A stretch of 64,000 nucleotides of DNA, taken from contig NZ_FLQX01000094.1 in assembly GCF_900089955.1 (NCBI RefSeq), positions 1 to 64,000 on the forward strand, read 5' to 3'. This document shows positions 1 through 9,702 of the stretch, one piece after another (the stretch's first letter is position 1; each line of letters begins with the position of its first letter). Under the pieces are notes generated by a model that saw nothing but the letters and a program-made list of their open reading frames with translations, had not been told where the DNA came from and ran no database searches. Made by a program: the position numbers and the translations under genes. The DNA comes from Candidatus Accumulibacter aalborgensis (GTDB lineage: Bacteria; Pseudomonadota; Gammaproteobacteria; Burkholderiales; Rhodocyclaceae).

Positions 1-1
1 G

Positions 2-106
2 GCGGCCAAAGCAGGCGTTACCGGCAAACGGGCCCGATTCGACTGGGTCATGCGTCAGGGCTGGACTCCGCCGAGTGTCATTGACCACGGCGCTGCCAGA
101 TTGTAG
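2..106 (+). CDS. C-terminal end of an unidentified protein (5' truncated by window edge)
   Basis: Frame 2 stays open from the window edge for 34 codons and stops at TAG 104-106, 14 bases before tRNA-Pro. The residues (…[19 protein letters not shown]…) look like ordinary coding sequence with C-terminal character, but I do not recognise the family. The other two forward frames give a less protein-like translation. The gene body lies outside the window, so no function is offered. Confidence 0.4.
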   Translation, partial: AAKAGVTGKRARFDWVMRQGWTPPSVIDHGAARL

Positions 107-120
107 AATGCGTCTCTTCT

Positions 121-197
121 CGGGGCGTAGCGCAGCCTGGTAGCGCATCTGCTTTGGGAGCAGAGGGTCGTGAGTTCGAATCCCACCGCCCCGACCA
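121..197 (+). tRNA. tRNA-Pro (anticodon TGG)
   Basis: A full cloverleaf can be folded, with acceptor CGGGGCG paired to CGCCCCG and an encoded CCA at 195-197. The seven-base anticodon loop at 153-159 carries TGG at 155-157, reading CCN proline codons. It is the first of three tRNAs on the same strand with short spacers (60 and 7 bases), so they are probably co-transcribed and processed from one precursor. Confidence 0.95.
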
Positions 198-257
198 GTG
201 GAATCAGCAGCAAGAGGCGGTACCGGCAGGAAACAAGTTTCAAAGTGTCTCGCATTT

Positions 258-334
258 GCGCCCGTAGCTCAACCGGATAGAGCACCGGCCTTCTAAGCCG
301 GGGGTCGTGAGTTCGAGTCTCGCCGGGCGCGCCA
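258..334 (+). tRNA. tRNA-Arg (anticodon TCT)
   Basis: Acceptor GCGCCCG (258-264) pairs with CGGGCGC (324-330). The discriminator is G331 and CCA is encoded at 332-334. The anticodon loop is CTTCTAA with anticodon TCT, decoding AGA/AGG. These codons are rare in a high-GC genome, so this is a low-use isoacceptor. It is the middle gene of the Pro-Arg-His cluster. Confidence 0.95.
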
Positions 335-341
335 GAGTAAT

Positions 342-418
342 GGCGGTGTTAGCTCAGTTGGTAGAGCACTGGATTGTGATTCCAGTGGTCACGGGTTCGA
401 GCCCCGTACATCGCCCCA
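342..418 (+). tRNA. tRNA-His (anticodon GTG)
   Basis: The encoded G-1 (342) pairs with C73 (415), the identity hallmark of tRNA-His. The acceptor stem 343-349 pairs with 408-414 and includes one G-T wobble; CCA is encoded at 416-418. The anticodon loop TTGTGAT gives GTG. The tRNA 3' end directly abuts foreign-looking sequence (a broken chemotaxis receptor on the other strand), as expected where a tRNA end has served as an insertion target. Confidence 0.95.
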
Positions 419-1141
419 AAAAAACCTCACGCCCCGAAGAGCGCTGGCGGCAGACAGTTCAGCGCGCTGCATGTATTCGCTTGTCGCTGCGGGATGCGAA
501 GCAAGCTTACTCACTTCGTCGGCGACGACCGCAAACCCACGCCCCTGCTCGCCGGCCCGAGCCGCTTCAATGGCCGCGTTCAGGGCGGGGAGGTTGGTCT
601 GATCGGCGATCTCGCGAATCACGCCCACAATGCTCGATATTTCGCGGGAGCGTGCGCCCAGTGACTGCATGGAGTCGACGGTTCCCTGAACATCGGCGGC
701 CAGACTTGCCACCACCAAGGCGGTACTGGTGATTTCGTCGCTGCCCTGATTGCAACGGACTCCGGTCTGTTGAACCTTGAGCTTCGCGGTGTCGGACTGT
801 TTGGCCATCACCGCGATGCCACTCGACATTTCTTCCACGGTGGCGACCATGGCGCCCACCGAAGCGCTTTGCTGGTGCACGCTCTCGGCTACGCTGCCGA
901 TCGTCGAAGAGAGCTGCGCCGCCGAGCCGCTGACCGCGGCCACCGCGGTCCGGATTTGTCGCACCGTTCCTGCCAGTCTATCTGCGGTGCTATTTTGGGT
1001 CGCTATCCGTCGCACCAGGAATCTCGGCTGGCGTGACTTGGCGACTCGCGTTCCCGATGGCGACGAGCGGCCTTTTTTCCGATAGAAGCCAATCAGTGCT
1101 CTATCGCACACAGTCAAAAACGCGCGCATGCTAACCTGCAA
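389..1141 (-). pseudogene. Methyl-accepting chemotaxis protein remnant (signalling domain only)
   Basis: The middle of this 250-codon frame is an MCP cytoplasmic hairpin: EEMSSGIA, then [20 protein letters not shown], then [23 protein letters not shown]. Missing parts are the sensor domain, both transmembrane helices and HAMP at the N-terminus, and the descending half of the hairpin. Similarity fades after …KLAS…ATSEY near position 470, and the stop codon lies inside tRNA-His. The normally invariant [11 protein letters not shown] reads [11 protein letters not shown], another sign of decay. A functional receptor is very unlikely. The whole piece looks like a leftover from a rearrangement next to the tRNA cluster. 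Confidence 0.75.
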
Positions 1142-1286
1142 TTAGATCAAGGCACAGGCGATGCTGCGGCGCAACAATCAGGAACTGCTAGTCCTGCCCG
1201 GGGAATCACCTCTGCAAAGCCGAACATGGTCCCAACTGGAGCCTCCACCGATGGCCTGAAGACAAAGTAGACGAAAAACCCAACTC

Positions 1287-1349
1287 TTGACCCAGAGAAC
1301 CTCTATAATGATGCTGCACTGCAACACGACTGGGCTCACGAGGTTCTCT
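1287..1349 (+). promoter_or_regulatory. -10 hexamer flanked by a perfect 10-bp inverted repeat (putative operator)
   Basis: TATAAT occupies 1304-1309. It is immediately preceded by AGAGAACCTC (1294-1303), whose exact reverse complement GAGGTTCTCT lies at 1340-1349. A TTGACC (1287-1292) sits only 11 bp before the -10, too close for a normal -35. If transcription starts near 1316, only the second arm is in the RNA, so the repeat is more likely a DNA-level protein site than an RNA hairpin. The next gene on this strand starts at 1400. Confidence 0.45.
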
Positions 1350-1399
1350 GTCGAAAAATCACAGTGCCTGGCACCGCCAGAATCTGAGGAGCAAAGAGC

Positions 1400-1747
1400 A
1401 TGAAAGCACCGAAAATACTACCGTGGGTCGCGCACCGGACCGGCATCAGCGAAGAACTCGCGCTCAAGCTGTGGCGCCGTGCCGCAGGAGAAGCGGGGGT
1501 CATGATCGGTTGTTGCGACAGTTCGGACTATTATCACCTGGCAGTGGAGCGTTTCATCGACTTCGCAGAGGCTGAAGGCAGTCGGACCGTGGTCCACGAA
1601 ACGGTCGGCACCAAAACCTGCGTTTCCTGGGTGTACCGCCATCAGAACCGGATTTCGAAGCTGAACCTGATCACCGTGCACAACGTCGTCAGACTATGGC
1701 AAGCCAACTGGAACGACTTGTTCGGCGTACGCAGACACGCCGCGTGA
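1400..1747 (+). CDS. Small conserved-looking hypothetical protein
   Basis: A 115-residue protein preceded by a good ribosome site (GAGGAGC) nine bases before ATG. It begins MKAPKILPWVAHRTGISEELALKLWRR, which reads as an amphipathic helix-turn-helix-like start, and continues with predicted helices and a central GCCDSSDYYHLAVERFI segment. There is no signal peptide or membrane segment. I know similar short proteins from environmental betaproteobacteria but no function for them. It stands alone between an MCP remnant and a convergent FecR gene, with its own promoter region containing an inverted repeat. Confidence 0.7.
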   Translation: MKAPKILPWVAHRTGISEELALKLWRRAAGEAGVMIGCCDSSDYYHLAVERFIDFAEAEGSRTVVHETVGTKTCVSWVYRHQNRISKLNLITVHNVVRLWQANWNDLFGVRRHAA

Positions 1748-1789
1748 CAGCGCAGTCGCGATACGCCGCCGCGGTGCTGGCGCCCTCGA

Positions 1790-2689
1790 TCAGCGACGCG
1801 CAACGAAGGGCGTCGACACGGGCAGCAACTGCGCAATACGTGCCGCCAGTGTCGCTGCGTCGATCTCGGTCGCCAGTTGGGCTATGCGAACCGAATAATG
1901 ATAGCCACCGCCGGCCACCGCCAGTGGTTTGATGCGCGCCGCGTAACCGGCCGCGCGTGCCTGGTCATACAGCGACAGCGCAGCGGCCTCGCTGTCCAGC
2001 GTCGCCAGTTCGACCACCCATCTTCCATCGCGTGATGCCTGCCCACTGCCGATTTGTAGTGCGGTCTGGGTAACCCAAACGGCGACTTGCTGCGCGGTCG
2101 CTGACTCGACTGCTGCCGGTGCCGCCCCCGTGTTAGCTCGATAACAGCTTGGCACTTCACTGATCTCTTGCGCCTCGGCCTGCGGGTGCAACACCGTGAT
2201 GCTGCCTTCGAGCAGGCAGAGCCGGTCTTGTTCCGAATCTGCGCTACCCCACAGATCGGTGCCACGAACCCCCGCGGTGATCGAACCGACACGCAGATTG
2301 ACGGCACGCTGTTGATGATGGCGGACGGCGGCCGCTGTACTGAAGCGGAGCGCCCCTCGTGGCACGTCGAGCGCGGCTGTAAACACGTGCCGCTCACGGA
2401 CGCCCAGCGCATTGAGTTCCAGGTGCGTATCGGCGCCCAGGCCAAGCACGCTGCCATCGGCCAGGTCAATCCGCACGCGCGCGTCGGAACCGGTGATCAC
2501 GCGGTCGTGATTACGCAGGGCAAGCCCTGGCGAGAGTGGCTGGCGAACGCCTTGCCGTTCGACCCAGGCCGGCATCAGCACCTGGTCTACGACCGCGTCG
2601 GTCCGTTCGGGAAGGGTCGATGCCTGCGCCAGCAGACTGGACGCCAGCCAGGCAACGCCGAAGAGAGAGGGGATGCGATGCCTGTTCAT
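1790..2689 (-). CDS. FecR-domain protein with C-terminal SPOR domain
   Basis: 299 residues. An N-terminal signal peptide (about 1-23, ending SLLAQAS) is followed by a FecR-type beta domain (about 45-150; VITGSDARVRIDLADGSVLGLG and the later GSITAGVRGTDLWG). A C-terminal segment (about 218-290; WVVELATLDSEAAALSLYDQARAAGY) has the SPOR repeat pattern known to bind denuded peptidoglycan glycan strands. It is predicted to be periplasmic or envelope-bound. It is divergent from the ECF sigma gene 118 bp away. Classic FecR proteins are sigma regulators spanning the inner membrane, but this one lacks a cytoplasmic anti-sigma part, so the link to the neighbouring sigma factor is only suggestive. Confidence 0.85.
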   Translation of the reverse strand: MNRHRIPSLFGVAWLASSLLAQASTLPERTDAVVDQVLMPAWVERQGVRQPLSPGLALRNHDRVITGSDARVRIDLADGSVLGLGADTHLELNALGVRERHVFTAALDVPRGALRFSTAAAVRHHQQRAVNLRVGSITAGVRGTDLWGSADSEQDRLCLLEGSITVLHPQAEAQEISEVPSCYRANTGAAPAAVESATAQQVAVWVTQTALQIGSGQASRDGRWVVELATLDSEAAALSLYDQARAAGYAARIKPLAVAGGGYHYSVRIAQLATEIDAATLAARIAQLLPVSTPFVARR

Positions 2690-2807
2690 GGGCGGTCCGG
2701 TTTTGCGATGGAGACGAATTCTAACGCCAACAGTGCGCCTGGGGCATCCGCCAGGGACCGGTGTCGGGCTGACTTGCGCTTTCGCGTGCAGCCGCTAGAC
2801 TGGGAGA

Positions 2808-3398
2808 ATGCGAGGAGAGTGGAGCGACGAGCGCCTGATGCTGGCCTACCGTGCCGGTGACGCAGATGCGTTCACCACGCTCTACCGGCGCTATCGAGGG
2901 TCGCTCCATCGCTATCTGACGCAGCACTGCGGTAACGCCGCGCTTGCCGAGGAGCTTTATCAGGATATCTGGATCAAGGTCGTCAACGCCCGCGCGGGCT
3001 ACGAACCGCTGGCGCGCTTTTCAACGTGGATTTTTCGGATTGCCCACCACCGTCTGGTTGATCACTACCGGAAGCATGCGCCGCTGTTGGCCACGCAGTT
3101 GGTCTCGAACGCCATCGACGACGACGCCGACGGGATTGATGAGTTGATCGACAGCCTGCCCGCACCCAGCCATGAAACGCCCCATGCCTTGCTCGAAAGG
3201 CGCACTCTTGCTGAGCGGATCAGCCTGGCACTGGCCGAGTTGCCGCCTGCCCAACGCGATGCCTTCCTGCTCGCCGAGGAGGGTGGCCTGACACTGGCAG
3301 AGATCGCTGCCGCGACCGACACCGCCCGCGAAACGACGAAGAGCCGACTGCGCTACGCGCTGGCCAAACTCAGACATTCGCTGCAGGATCTGCTATGA
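2808..3398 (+). CDS. RNA polymerase sigma factor, ECF (RpoE-like) family
   Basis: 196 residues with the two ECF domains. Region 2 (about 15-90) contains FTTLYRRYRG, the core-binding EELYQDIWIKV, and ARFSTWIFRIAHHRLVDHYRK. Region 4 (about 125-190) contains LAELPPAQRDAFLLAEEGGLTLAEIAAAT followed by the recognition helix ETTKSRLRYALAKLR. The linker is long and acidic (DDDADGIDELIDSLP). It overlaps the next gene by 4 bp (ATGA), so it is translationally coupled to its probable anti-sigma factor. The promoter it recognises may be the motif at 4074-4107. Confidence 0.92.
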   Translation: MRGEWSDERLMLAYRAGDADAFTTLYRRYRGSLHRYLTQHCGNAALAEELYQDIWIKVVNARAGYEPLARFSTWIFRIAHHRLVDHYRKHAPLLATQLVSNAIDDDADGIDELIDSLPAPSHETPHALLERRTLAERISLALAELPPAQRDAFLLAEEGGLTLAEIAAATDTARETTKSRLRYALAKLRHSLQDLL

Positions 3399-4015
3399 AC
3401 GAGCTGCACCAGGACCAGGACTCGCCGACCGATGCGCAACTTTCCCGGCTCTATCGGCAGCATTGCAGCGCCGAACCGTCACTCGAGGTCGACCGGCGAG
3501 TCCTGGCGGCCGCACGGGCTGCACTTGCCGACCGCCCGGTGCACAGCCGCGACGGGTGGACGCGCTGGCGCACGCCGCTGGCTTTGGCGACGACGCTGGC
3601 CTTGAGCTTGACGCTCGCCCTGCTCCACGAACCGCCGCCCGGAGAGCTGCCGGCAGAGCGCGGCGGCCAGGCAAAAGGCCAGGTCGCTGCCGAGCAGGCC
3701 CTGCCAAAGGTCAGCGACCAGGCGGCGCCGGCGGAAGCGAAGCGCGAAAGCCTGCCCACGGCCCCGGCCGCAATGGGCGCCGCGACCGGCAGCCGCGGCG
3801 AAGCGCGTCGCCAGTCGGCTCCTTCACCTCCTGCCCGAGCAGCCGCACCCGAACTGGCAAAATCGCGCGCCGACATGGCCCGCAGTCCGACCACCTGGCT
3901 TGAAGAAATCCGTACGCTGCTGCGCGAAGGCAAGGTCGAAGAAGCCGAGCGGCAACTGCGTGAGTTCCGGCGCGCGCATCCGGACCACCCGCTGCCCGAC
4001 GATTTTCGTCAGTGA
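3395..4015 (+). CDS. Putative anti-sigma factor, single-pass membrane protein
   Basis: 206 residues. A short cytoplasmic N-terminal part (1-58, with LSRLYRQHCSAEPSLEVDRRVLAAA) precedes one membrane segment (about 61-80, TPLALATTLALSLTLALL). The periplasmic part is Ala/Pro/Arg-rich and low-complexity and ends in a compact helical tail (WLEEIRTLLREGKVEEAERQLREFRRAHPDHPLP). The 4-bp overlap with the ECF sigma gene is the main evidence for its role. There is no zinc-binding HxxxCxxC motif, so it would be a non-ZAS anti-sigma factor. The helical tail resembles the C-terminus seen in other sigma-linked membrane proteins of proteobacteria. Confidence 0.7.
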   Translation: MNELHQDQDSPTDAQLSRLYRQHCSAEPSLEVDRRVLAAARAALADRPVHSRDGWTRWRTPLALATTLALSLTLALLHEPPPGELPAERGGQAKGQVAAEQALPKVSDQAAPAEAKRESLPTAPAAMGAATGSRGEARRQSAPSPPARAAAPELAKSRADMARSPTTWLEEIRTLLREGKVEEAERQLREFRRAHPDHPLPDDFRQ

Positions 4016-4073
4016 TCCAACCCCGTTCGCCGGCCGCCTACGTTTACAGGCTTACCTGCTCACTGACCAACGA

Positions 4074-4107
4074 TCATGACTTCTCAAGACACTTCCAATA
4101 ATGAAAG
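4074..4107 (+). promoter_or_regulatory. Duplicated promoter-like motif, copy 1 (GACTTCTCAA…ATAAT)
   Basis: This 34-base stretch matches 10975-11008 at 26 positions. Shared blocks are GACTTCTCAA at 4078-4087, an intermediate AC.C and CC, then ATAAT at 4098-4102. It lies between the sigma/anti-sigma pair and the lipoprotein gene at 4205. Two separated conserved blocks are what a sigma-factor recognition site would look like. The function is inferred only. Confidence 0.45.
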
Positions 4108-4117
4108 TCATGTCCGT

Positions 4118-4162
4118 TCCCCTCACCCCCCTACCCCTCTCCCGCGCGCGGGCGAGGGGAGA
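4118..4162 (+). repeat. Dispersed palindromic repeat (CCCTCACCCC… type)
   Basis: A C-rich run (CCCCTCACCCCCCTACCCC) is followed by an imperfect palindrome, TCTCCCGCGCGCGGGCGAGGGGA. This kind of hairpin repeat is scattered in intergenic DNA of many proteobacteria. It sits in the leader of the lipoprotein gene at 4205. Any role in RNA stability or termination is not shown by the sequence. Confidence 0.6.
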
Positions 4163-4169
4163 TTCGTGA

Positions 4170-4194
4170 GTCGCTCGCGCGACTTTCACGGTAA
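4170..4194 (+). promoter_or_regulatory. Leader hairpin element, copy 1
   Basis: GTCGC and GCGAC (4170-4174 and 4179-4183) form a 5-bp stem with a 4-base loop, followed by TTTCAC, one variable base and GTAA. The same 25 bases occur at 9661-9685 with only two differences. Here the element ends 10 bases before the ATG at 4205, just ahead of the ribosome site. It could act on translation initiation of that gene. Confidence 0.5.
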
Positions 4195-4204
4195 GGAAAC
4201 CGTC

Positions 4205-4999
4205 ATGAAAAAAATCGCCGCCCTCTTCGCCGCCCTTTCCGTCGCGGGCTGCATCACCGTCGCCGACGCCGGCGCGCTGGTCGACATCAGCGTCCTGGAC
4301 CGCAGCAGCGGCCAACAACTGGAAGTCTACCGCCATCGCGGCCGGCTTTACGTCGCCGGCGCGCCTGGCAACCGCTACGCCGTGATCCTGCGCAACAAGA
4401 GCGCCGGCCGCCTGCTGACCGTGCTCTCGGTGGACGGCATCAACGCCTTGAGCGGTCAGACCGCAGCCACCTCCCAGTCCGGGTATGTCCTCTCGCCGGC
4501 ACAGTCGGCCGAAATCAGCGGCTGGCGCAAGAGCATGGACGAAGTGGCCGCCTTCTATTTCACCAGCGTTGCCGACAGCTACGCCGGCCGCACTGACCGA
4601 CCACAGAATGTCGGGGTCATCGGCGTTGCCGTTTATCGGGAAGCCGAACCGGTGGCCATGCCGGAGGTCGCGATGCAGCCACGTGCTCGCGGCAGCCTGG
4701 ATGCCGCCGAGGGCGCGTCGTCGCGGGCCGAGGCCAAGGCCGCCGCACCGGCCCAGGACGCGGCGGTGAGCAAAAAGGCGGAAACCCGCCTGGGCACCGG
4801 CCACGGCGAACGAATCAGCGCGCCGACTCAATACACCGACTTCCGCCGCGCCAGCGATTCGCCGTCCGAGGTCGTCACCCTCTACTACGACAGTCACGCC
4901 AATTTGCTGGCCCAGGGAATCATTCCGCGGCCGAGGCCTCAGCCGAACCCGGCTCCGAACCCGTTTCCCGCCGGCTTCACGCCGGATCCGCCTCGTTGA
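4205..4999 (+). CDS. Secreted lipoprotein of unknown function, sigma-factor associated
   Basis: 264 residues. The ATG at 4205 was chosen because AAGGAAA precedes it and it begins a clean signal sequence MKKIAALFAALSVAGC with lipobox VAGC (Cys16). An upstream in-frame ATG at 4076 would run through a palindromic repeat. A conserved-looking globular part (about 25-150; LEVYRHRGRLYVAGAPGNRY, GWRKSMDEVAAFYFTSVADSYA, NVGVIGVAVYRE) is followed by an Ala-rich linker and a Pro-rich tail. I have seen this layout next to ECF sigma factors in proteobacteria but know no biochemical function. It probably belongs to the regulon of the sigma factor at 2808. Confidence 0.75.
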   Translation: MKKIAALFAALSVAGCITVADAGALVDISVLDRSSGQQLEVYRHRGRLYVAGAPGNRYAVILRNKSAGRLLTVLSVDGINALSGQTAATSQSGYVLSPAQSAEISGWRKSMDEVAAFYFTSVADSYAGRTDRPQNVGVIGVAVYREAEPVAMPEVAMQPRARGSLDAAEGASSRAEAKAAAPAQDAAVSKKAETRLGTGHGERISAPTQYTDFRRASDSPSEVVTLYYDSHANLLAQGIIPRPRPQPNPAPNPFPAGFTPDPPR

Positions 5000-5015
5000 G
5001 CAAGCGCCGTGTGCG

Positions 5016-7717
<2,702 letters not shown>

Positions 7718-7742
7718 CACAGCGAGCAAGGTTTTGAGGAAC

Positions 7743-8264
7743 ATGCCGATGCCCTTCGCGCGACCATGCAACGCCTTGCTGGCCCTGGCTCTCGCGCTGC
7801 TTGCCGGCTGTGGCTTCCAGTTGCGCGGTGCTTACGCGTTGCCCTACGAGAGCCTTTACCTGGCGATGCCTGACTACTCGGTAGTCGGTGCCAGCCTCAA
7901 GCGCGCCATCCGCTCGTCGGCTTCGACACGTGTGGCGCTGACGGCCAGCGATGCGGAAGCCACCTTGCTGCCGGGCGCCGAGTATCGTGACCGCGTCATC
8001 CTGTCGGTGTCGGGCACTGGCCGGGTCAGCGAGCTGCGTCTGCGCTACCTCTACAACTACCGGGTAACCGATGCCAAGGGACGCGACCTGGTTCCGCCGG
8101 CGACCATCGAACTGGTCCGCGACCTGACCTACGACGACTCCAACATCCTGGCCAAGCAGCAGGAAGAAGCCCTGCTCTGGCGCGACATGGAGAATGACCT
8201 GGTGCAGCACTTGATGCGCAAGCTGGCGGCCGTCAAGCCGGTATTCCCAGCCGCCGCCGAGTAG
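7743..8264 (+). CDS. lptE: LPS-assembly lipoprotein LptE
   Basis: 173 residues, beginning at the ATG at 7743 behind TTGAGGA. The signal peptide ends at the lipobox LLAGCGFQLRG, the typical LptE start (Cys near 22). The mature domain has the family's features (LYLAMPDYSVVGASLKRAIR, YRVTDAKGRDLVPPATIELVRDLTYDDSN). LptE plugs the LptD outer-membrane barrel and is needed to insert lipopolysaccharide. The leuS-lptE-holA order is standard in proteobacteria. The spacing to leuS is 25 bases and to holA 19, so the three are probably one transcript. Confidence 0.95.
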   Translation: MPMPFARPCNALLALALALLAGCGFQLRGAYALPYESLYLAMPDYSVVGASLKRAIRSSASTRVALTASDAEATLLPGAEYRDRVILSVSGTGRVSELRLRYLYNYRVTDAKGRDLVPPATIELVRDLTYDDSNILAKQQEEALLWRDMENDLVQHLMRKLAAVKPVFPAAAE

Positions 8265-8283
8265 CGGCGAGGCGCAGACGCCG

Positions 8284-9288
8284 ATGCAGCTCAAGGGCGA
8301 AAACCTCGCGGCGCATCTCGAAGGCAAGCTGCAGGCGGCCTACCTGGTCCATGGCGACGAACCCCTGTTGGTCATCGAAGCCGCTGACGCCATTCGCGCC
8401 GCTGCGCGCCGACGCGGTTTTGACGATCGCGAAGTGCTCACGGCGATCGCCGGATTCAACTGGAATGACCTTTATCACGCTGCCGGCAGCCTGTCGCTGT
8501 TCGCTGGCCGCAAGCTGATCGACCTGCGGATTCCCAACGCCAAGCCGGGGCGCGACGGCAGTGCAGCCTTGCAGGAGTACTGCGCGCGCCCGTCGCCGGA
8601 TGCGCTCCTGCTGGTGACCATGCACGGGGTCGACTGGCGCGACGAAAAGTCCGCCTGGATGAACGCGCTGGCAGCGGCCGGCGCAGTGGTCAAGCTGCTA
8701 CCGCCGGCGCTTGCCGACCTGTCGACCTGGATTGCCGGCCGCCTTCGCCGCCAGCAGCAAAGCGCCAATACGGAAGGGCTGCGTTTCATTGCCGAGCGCG
8801 TCGAAGGAAATCTACTGGCTGCGCACCAGGAAATTCTGAAACTGGGCGTGCTCTACCCGCTCGGTGCCTTGAGCCTCGAACAGATTCGCGACGCGGTGCT
8901 CAATGTCGCGCGCTACGACCTCGACGGTCTGCGCGAAGCGATGCTGGCCGGAGACCTCGTGCGCCTGACGCGCACCCTCGATGGTCTGCAGCAGGAGGGC
9001 GAAGCACCGCTGCTGGTCCTTTGGGCGATGAGCGAAGAAGTGCGCACGCTGGCCCAGATCCACTTCGGCCTGGCAGGGCGCCAGCCGCTCGATCTGCTGC
9101 TCAAGGAGGCGCGCGTCTGGGGTGCGCGGCAGGCGCTGATCAAGGGCGCGCTGAAGAGAGTAGACGGCAAGCGGGCGACAGCCGCCCTGACGCATGCCGC
9201 CCGGATCGACAGGATGATCAAGGGATTGGCCAGCGGCGACGTGTGGGACGAGTTCCGCCGGCTCGGCCTGCACATCGCTGCGCTCTGA
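8284..9288 (+). CDS. holA: DNA polymerase III subunit delta
   Basis: 334 residues. HolA is the clamp-loader subunit that opens the beta sliding clamp. The N-terminus has the expected YLVHGDEPLLVIEAADAIR. The AAA+-like fold lacks an ATP-binding P-loop, as is normal for delta. The C-terminal collar region includes LLVLWAMSEEVRTLAQ and the terminal WDEFRRLGLHIAAL. Length agrees with the family. It follows lptE closely and is the last gene of the leuS operon; a minus-strand gene ends 21 bases beyond it. Confidence 0.95.
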   Translation: MQLKGENLAAHLEGKLQAAYLVHGDEPLLVIEAADAIRAAARRRGFDDREVLTAIAGFNWNDLYHAAGSLSLFAGRKLIDLRIPNAKPGRDGSAALQEYCARPSPDALLLVTMHGVDWRDEKSAWMNALAAAGAVVKLLPPALADLSTWIAGRLRRQQQSANTEGLRFIAERVEGNLLAAHQEILKLGVLYPLGALSLEQIRDAVLNVARYDLDGLREAMLAGDLVRLTRTLDGLQQEGEAPLLVLWAMSEEVRTLAQIHFGLAGRQPLDLLLKEARVWGARQALIKGALKRVDGKRATAALTHAARIDRMIKGLASGDVWDEFRRLGLHIAAL

Positions 9289-9308
9289 AGCGGCCGCAGT
9301 CGACCGGG

Positions 9309-9566
9309 TCAGGAACTACGGCCCCCCTCAGGGTCATTGCCTGGTGGAGCGTCAGGCGCCAGGTGCTCCCACGCGCAATGACTGGTTTCCCCGCGTACAT
9401 CGTTGAGGCCCGAGGAGTTCTTGCTCTGCACCAGGCATTCTCCTGCGGAATCCTCGGCGACGACTACCACACGCAGTTCGTCATCGACCCTGCGCTCACC
9501 ATCCCAGTAACTGCAGGTGGCGCAGACTTTTACTTCGGCAGGCACAATCAGTTTCTTTTTTTTCAT
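9309..9566 (-). CDS. Small cysteine-containing protein, possible metal binder
   Basis: 85 residues beginning MKKKKLIVP. It carries CATCSYWDGERRVD (CxxC at about 16-19), a third Cys in AGECLVQSKNS and a fourth in TSHCAWEHL. Four cysteines around W/Y/G-rich turns suggest a small zinc- or iron-binding fold, as in short proteins I have seen in related environmental betaproteobacteria. No named function is known to me. It is convergent with holA and divergent from proA, 137 bp from the proA start. Composition and start context support a real gene despite its size. Confidence 0.65.
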   Translation of the reverse strand: MKKKKLIVPAEVKVCATCSYWDGERRVDDELRVVVVAEDSAGECLVQSKNSSGLNDVRGETSHCAWEHLAPDAPPGNDPEGGRSS

Positions 9567-9623
9567 GATAGCTACGGGCCAGTGGCAATCATCCTCAGAG
9601 TATGTTCCCTGGCAGTGGTTCCC

Positions 9624-9654
9624 TTGACCCTTGCGCGCCGGGGATGGCTATAAT
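9624..9654 (+). promoter_or_regulatory. Candidate sigma-70 promoter for proA
   Basis: TTGACC at 9624-9629 and TATAAT at 9649-9654 are separated by 19 bp, slightly longer than the usual 17. A transcript starting near 9661 would begin with the leader hairpin element at 9661-9685. Confidence 0.5.
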
Positions 9655-9660
9655 TGGTTT

Positions 9661-9685
9661 GTCGCTGGCGCGACTTTCACAGTAA
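9661..9685 (+). promoter_or_regulatory. Leader hairpin element, copy 2
   Basis: 23 of 25 bases are identical to 4170-4194: a GTCGC/GCGAC stem, 4-base loop, then TTTCAC, a variable base and GTAA. It would be at the extreme 5' end of the proA transcript and ends 17 bases before the ATG. Its two copies precede unrelated genes, so it is a recurring leader module rather than gene-specific sequence. Confidence 0.5.
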
Positions 9686-9702
9686 ATAAAGAGAGAAGCC
9701 TC

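Noticed and set aside
4076-4204. Upstream in-frame start for the lipoprotein gene
   Set aside because: It would translate a palindromic repeat and bury the signal peptide; the ATG at 4205 has a ribosome site and lipobox at the right distance.
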